Assembly: GCA_001630475.1 (NCBI GenBank)
Contig: KV419402.1
Coordinates: forward strand, 637,691-701,690
Source: Sistotremastrum niveocremeum HHB9708
Taxonomy: Eukaryota; Basidiomycota; Agaricomycetes; Sistotremastrales; Sistotremastraceae
DNA: 64,000 nt
Direction: 5' to 3'
Shown here piece after piece: positions 63,311 to 64,000 of this stretch. A model generated the notes under the pieces. It was not told the DNA's origin, did no database searches, and worked only from the letters and a program-made list of their open reading frames with translations. Position numbers and translations under genes: made by a program. How positions within the stretch are numbered: the first letter of the stretch is position 1; the number at the start of each line of letters is the position of its first letter.

Positions 63311-64000
63311 ATGGACGCCGCGTCGAAAAATTTAAGCTTGGATGCCCTGTTCAACTTGAATGGGTTTGAGGCGAAGTTGACGGATGGACTGTGAGTGTTG
63401 TCCTACTAAATTCCAGGTATCGGAATATGTGGCTCACCAATGCATCACGCAGTGAGCAGCGTCTCCTCACTTGTCATACTTCTGCTGGGAAAATGAGCGC
63501 CATAGACCAAACCGAACAGAGTATAACGCGTATGGTCCCCATCTGTGAGTCCATTGATTTACTCACTACATCCCAGATCTTGTTACTGCAATAACCGAGA
63601 TGCAGAAAAAGACAGTTCCTGATCTGAGACGCAAGCGGAATATGCACGCCCCTGTAGGACGGCTGTGTGACGAACTCATTTCAAGGATCCTCGAATATTG
63701 TGTTCACGACGAATGTCAACACAAGAAGCTCTCATGGAATTATACTCGTGAAGACCATGATACTAAGGCCCACTATCGGTTATACGTTCCCTCAGCTTTC
63801 TCCATGTATGGCTGTCTCTTTCTCCCTCTGTTTCAAGCTAACCCATTGAGCTAACCGCAAACCTTAGCTGCACGAAATGGCGGTTCGTAGCGATCAACAC
63901 GCCCTCTTTATGGACAAAAGTCTCTCTCCCAGCAAATCAAGAGCTTTTCCAACTTTTCCGACATCGTAGCCGTAACATGCCTCTGGAGGTCATCCTCCGC
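63311..64000 (+). CDS. F-box-like protein, tandem copy C (runs off window)
   Basis: Partial gene: exons 63311-63390, 63453-63520 (68 nt, as in the sisters), 63577-63805 and 63868 to beyond 64000. It begins MDAASKNLSLDALFNLNGFE, the intact version of the start that is broken in copy B. The F-box-like segment APVGRLCDELISRILEYCVH is followed across the intron by KWRFVAINTPSLWTKVSLPA. All phases match copy A. No break is seen in the visible part. The C-terminal LRR-like region lies outside the window. Confidence 0.8.

Overview
The window is nuclear DNA of a filamentous basidiomycete, most likely an agaricomycete. Most genes carry several short (about 45-70 bp) GT-AG introns. The content fits this placement: a CAP59-type mannosyltransferase, a long-type unspecific peroxygenase, a GMC oxidoreductase, small cysteine-rich secreted proteins, and a tandem family of F-box proteins with the W-R-x-(V/I)-A-x-N-x-P-S-L-W signature. 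Gene models were built by joining open frames at GT-AG sites that keep phase. Where exon sums are quoted they are exact multiples of three.

Layout. 0-5 kb: a secreted protein with two 8-cysteine modules (-) and a CAP59-like glycosyltransferase (+). 5-15 kb: glycogen synthase, two paralogous small secreted proteins on opposite strands, ornithine carbamoyltransferase, and an NTF2-like protein convergent with it. 15-21.5 kb: gene-poor, repeat-rich DNA with a hAT-type MITE flanked by an 8-bp target duplication, nested between two divergent inverted repeats, plus tRNA-like pol III units. 21.6-33 kb: peroxygenase (-), a CAX-type cation/proton exchanger (+), a fused arsenite methyltransferase-rhodanese/Acr2-type gene (-), and a GMC oxidoreductase (-). 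33.6-41.4 kb: two tandem dynamin-like GTPases (-). 42-54 kb: housekeeping genes (CH-like protein, ERG25-type sterol oxidase, RhoGEF, O-acetylhomoserine sulfhydrylase) and a second CAX paralog. 54-58 kb: tafazzin-like acyltransferase, a 1.75-kb TIR transposon inserted 27 bp upstream of its start codon, and a SAM methyltransferase. 58.7-64 kb: three tandem F-box genes; the middle one is broken and the third runs off the window.

The most notable item is the gene at 28318-30047. Nine in-phase exons join a complete arsenite methyltransferase (three key cysteines present) to a C-terminal rhodanese/Cdc25-like arsenate reductase domain with an intact C-x5-R loop. One 435-aa protein could therefore both reduce arsenate and methylate arsenite. 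Other points of interest are the degenerate second ion-binding motif shared by both CAX paralogs, ACGCGT (MCB-type) motifs just upstream of all three F-box copies, and the TIR element with 94-bp near-identical ends and a 6-bp target duplication.
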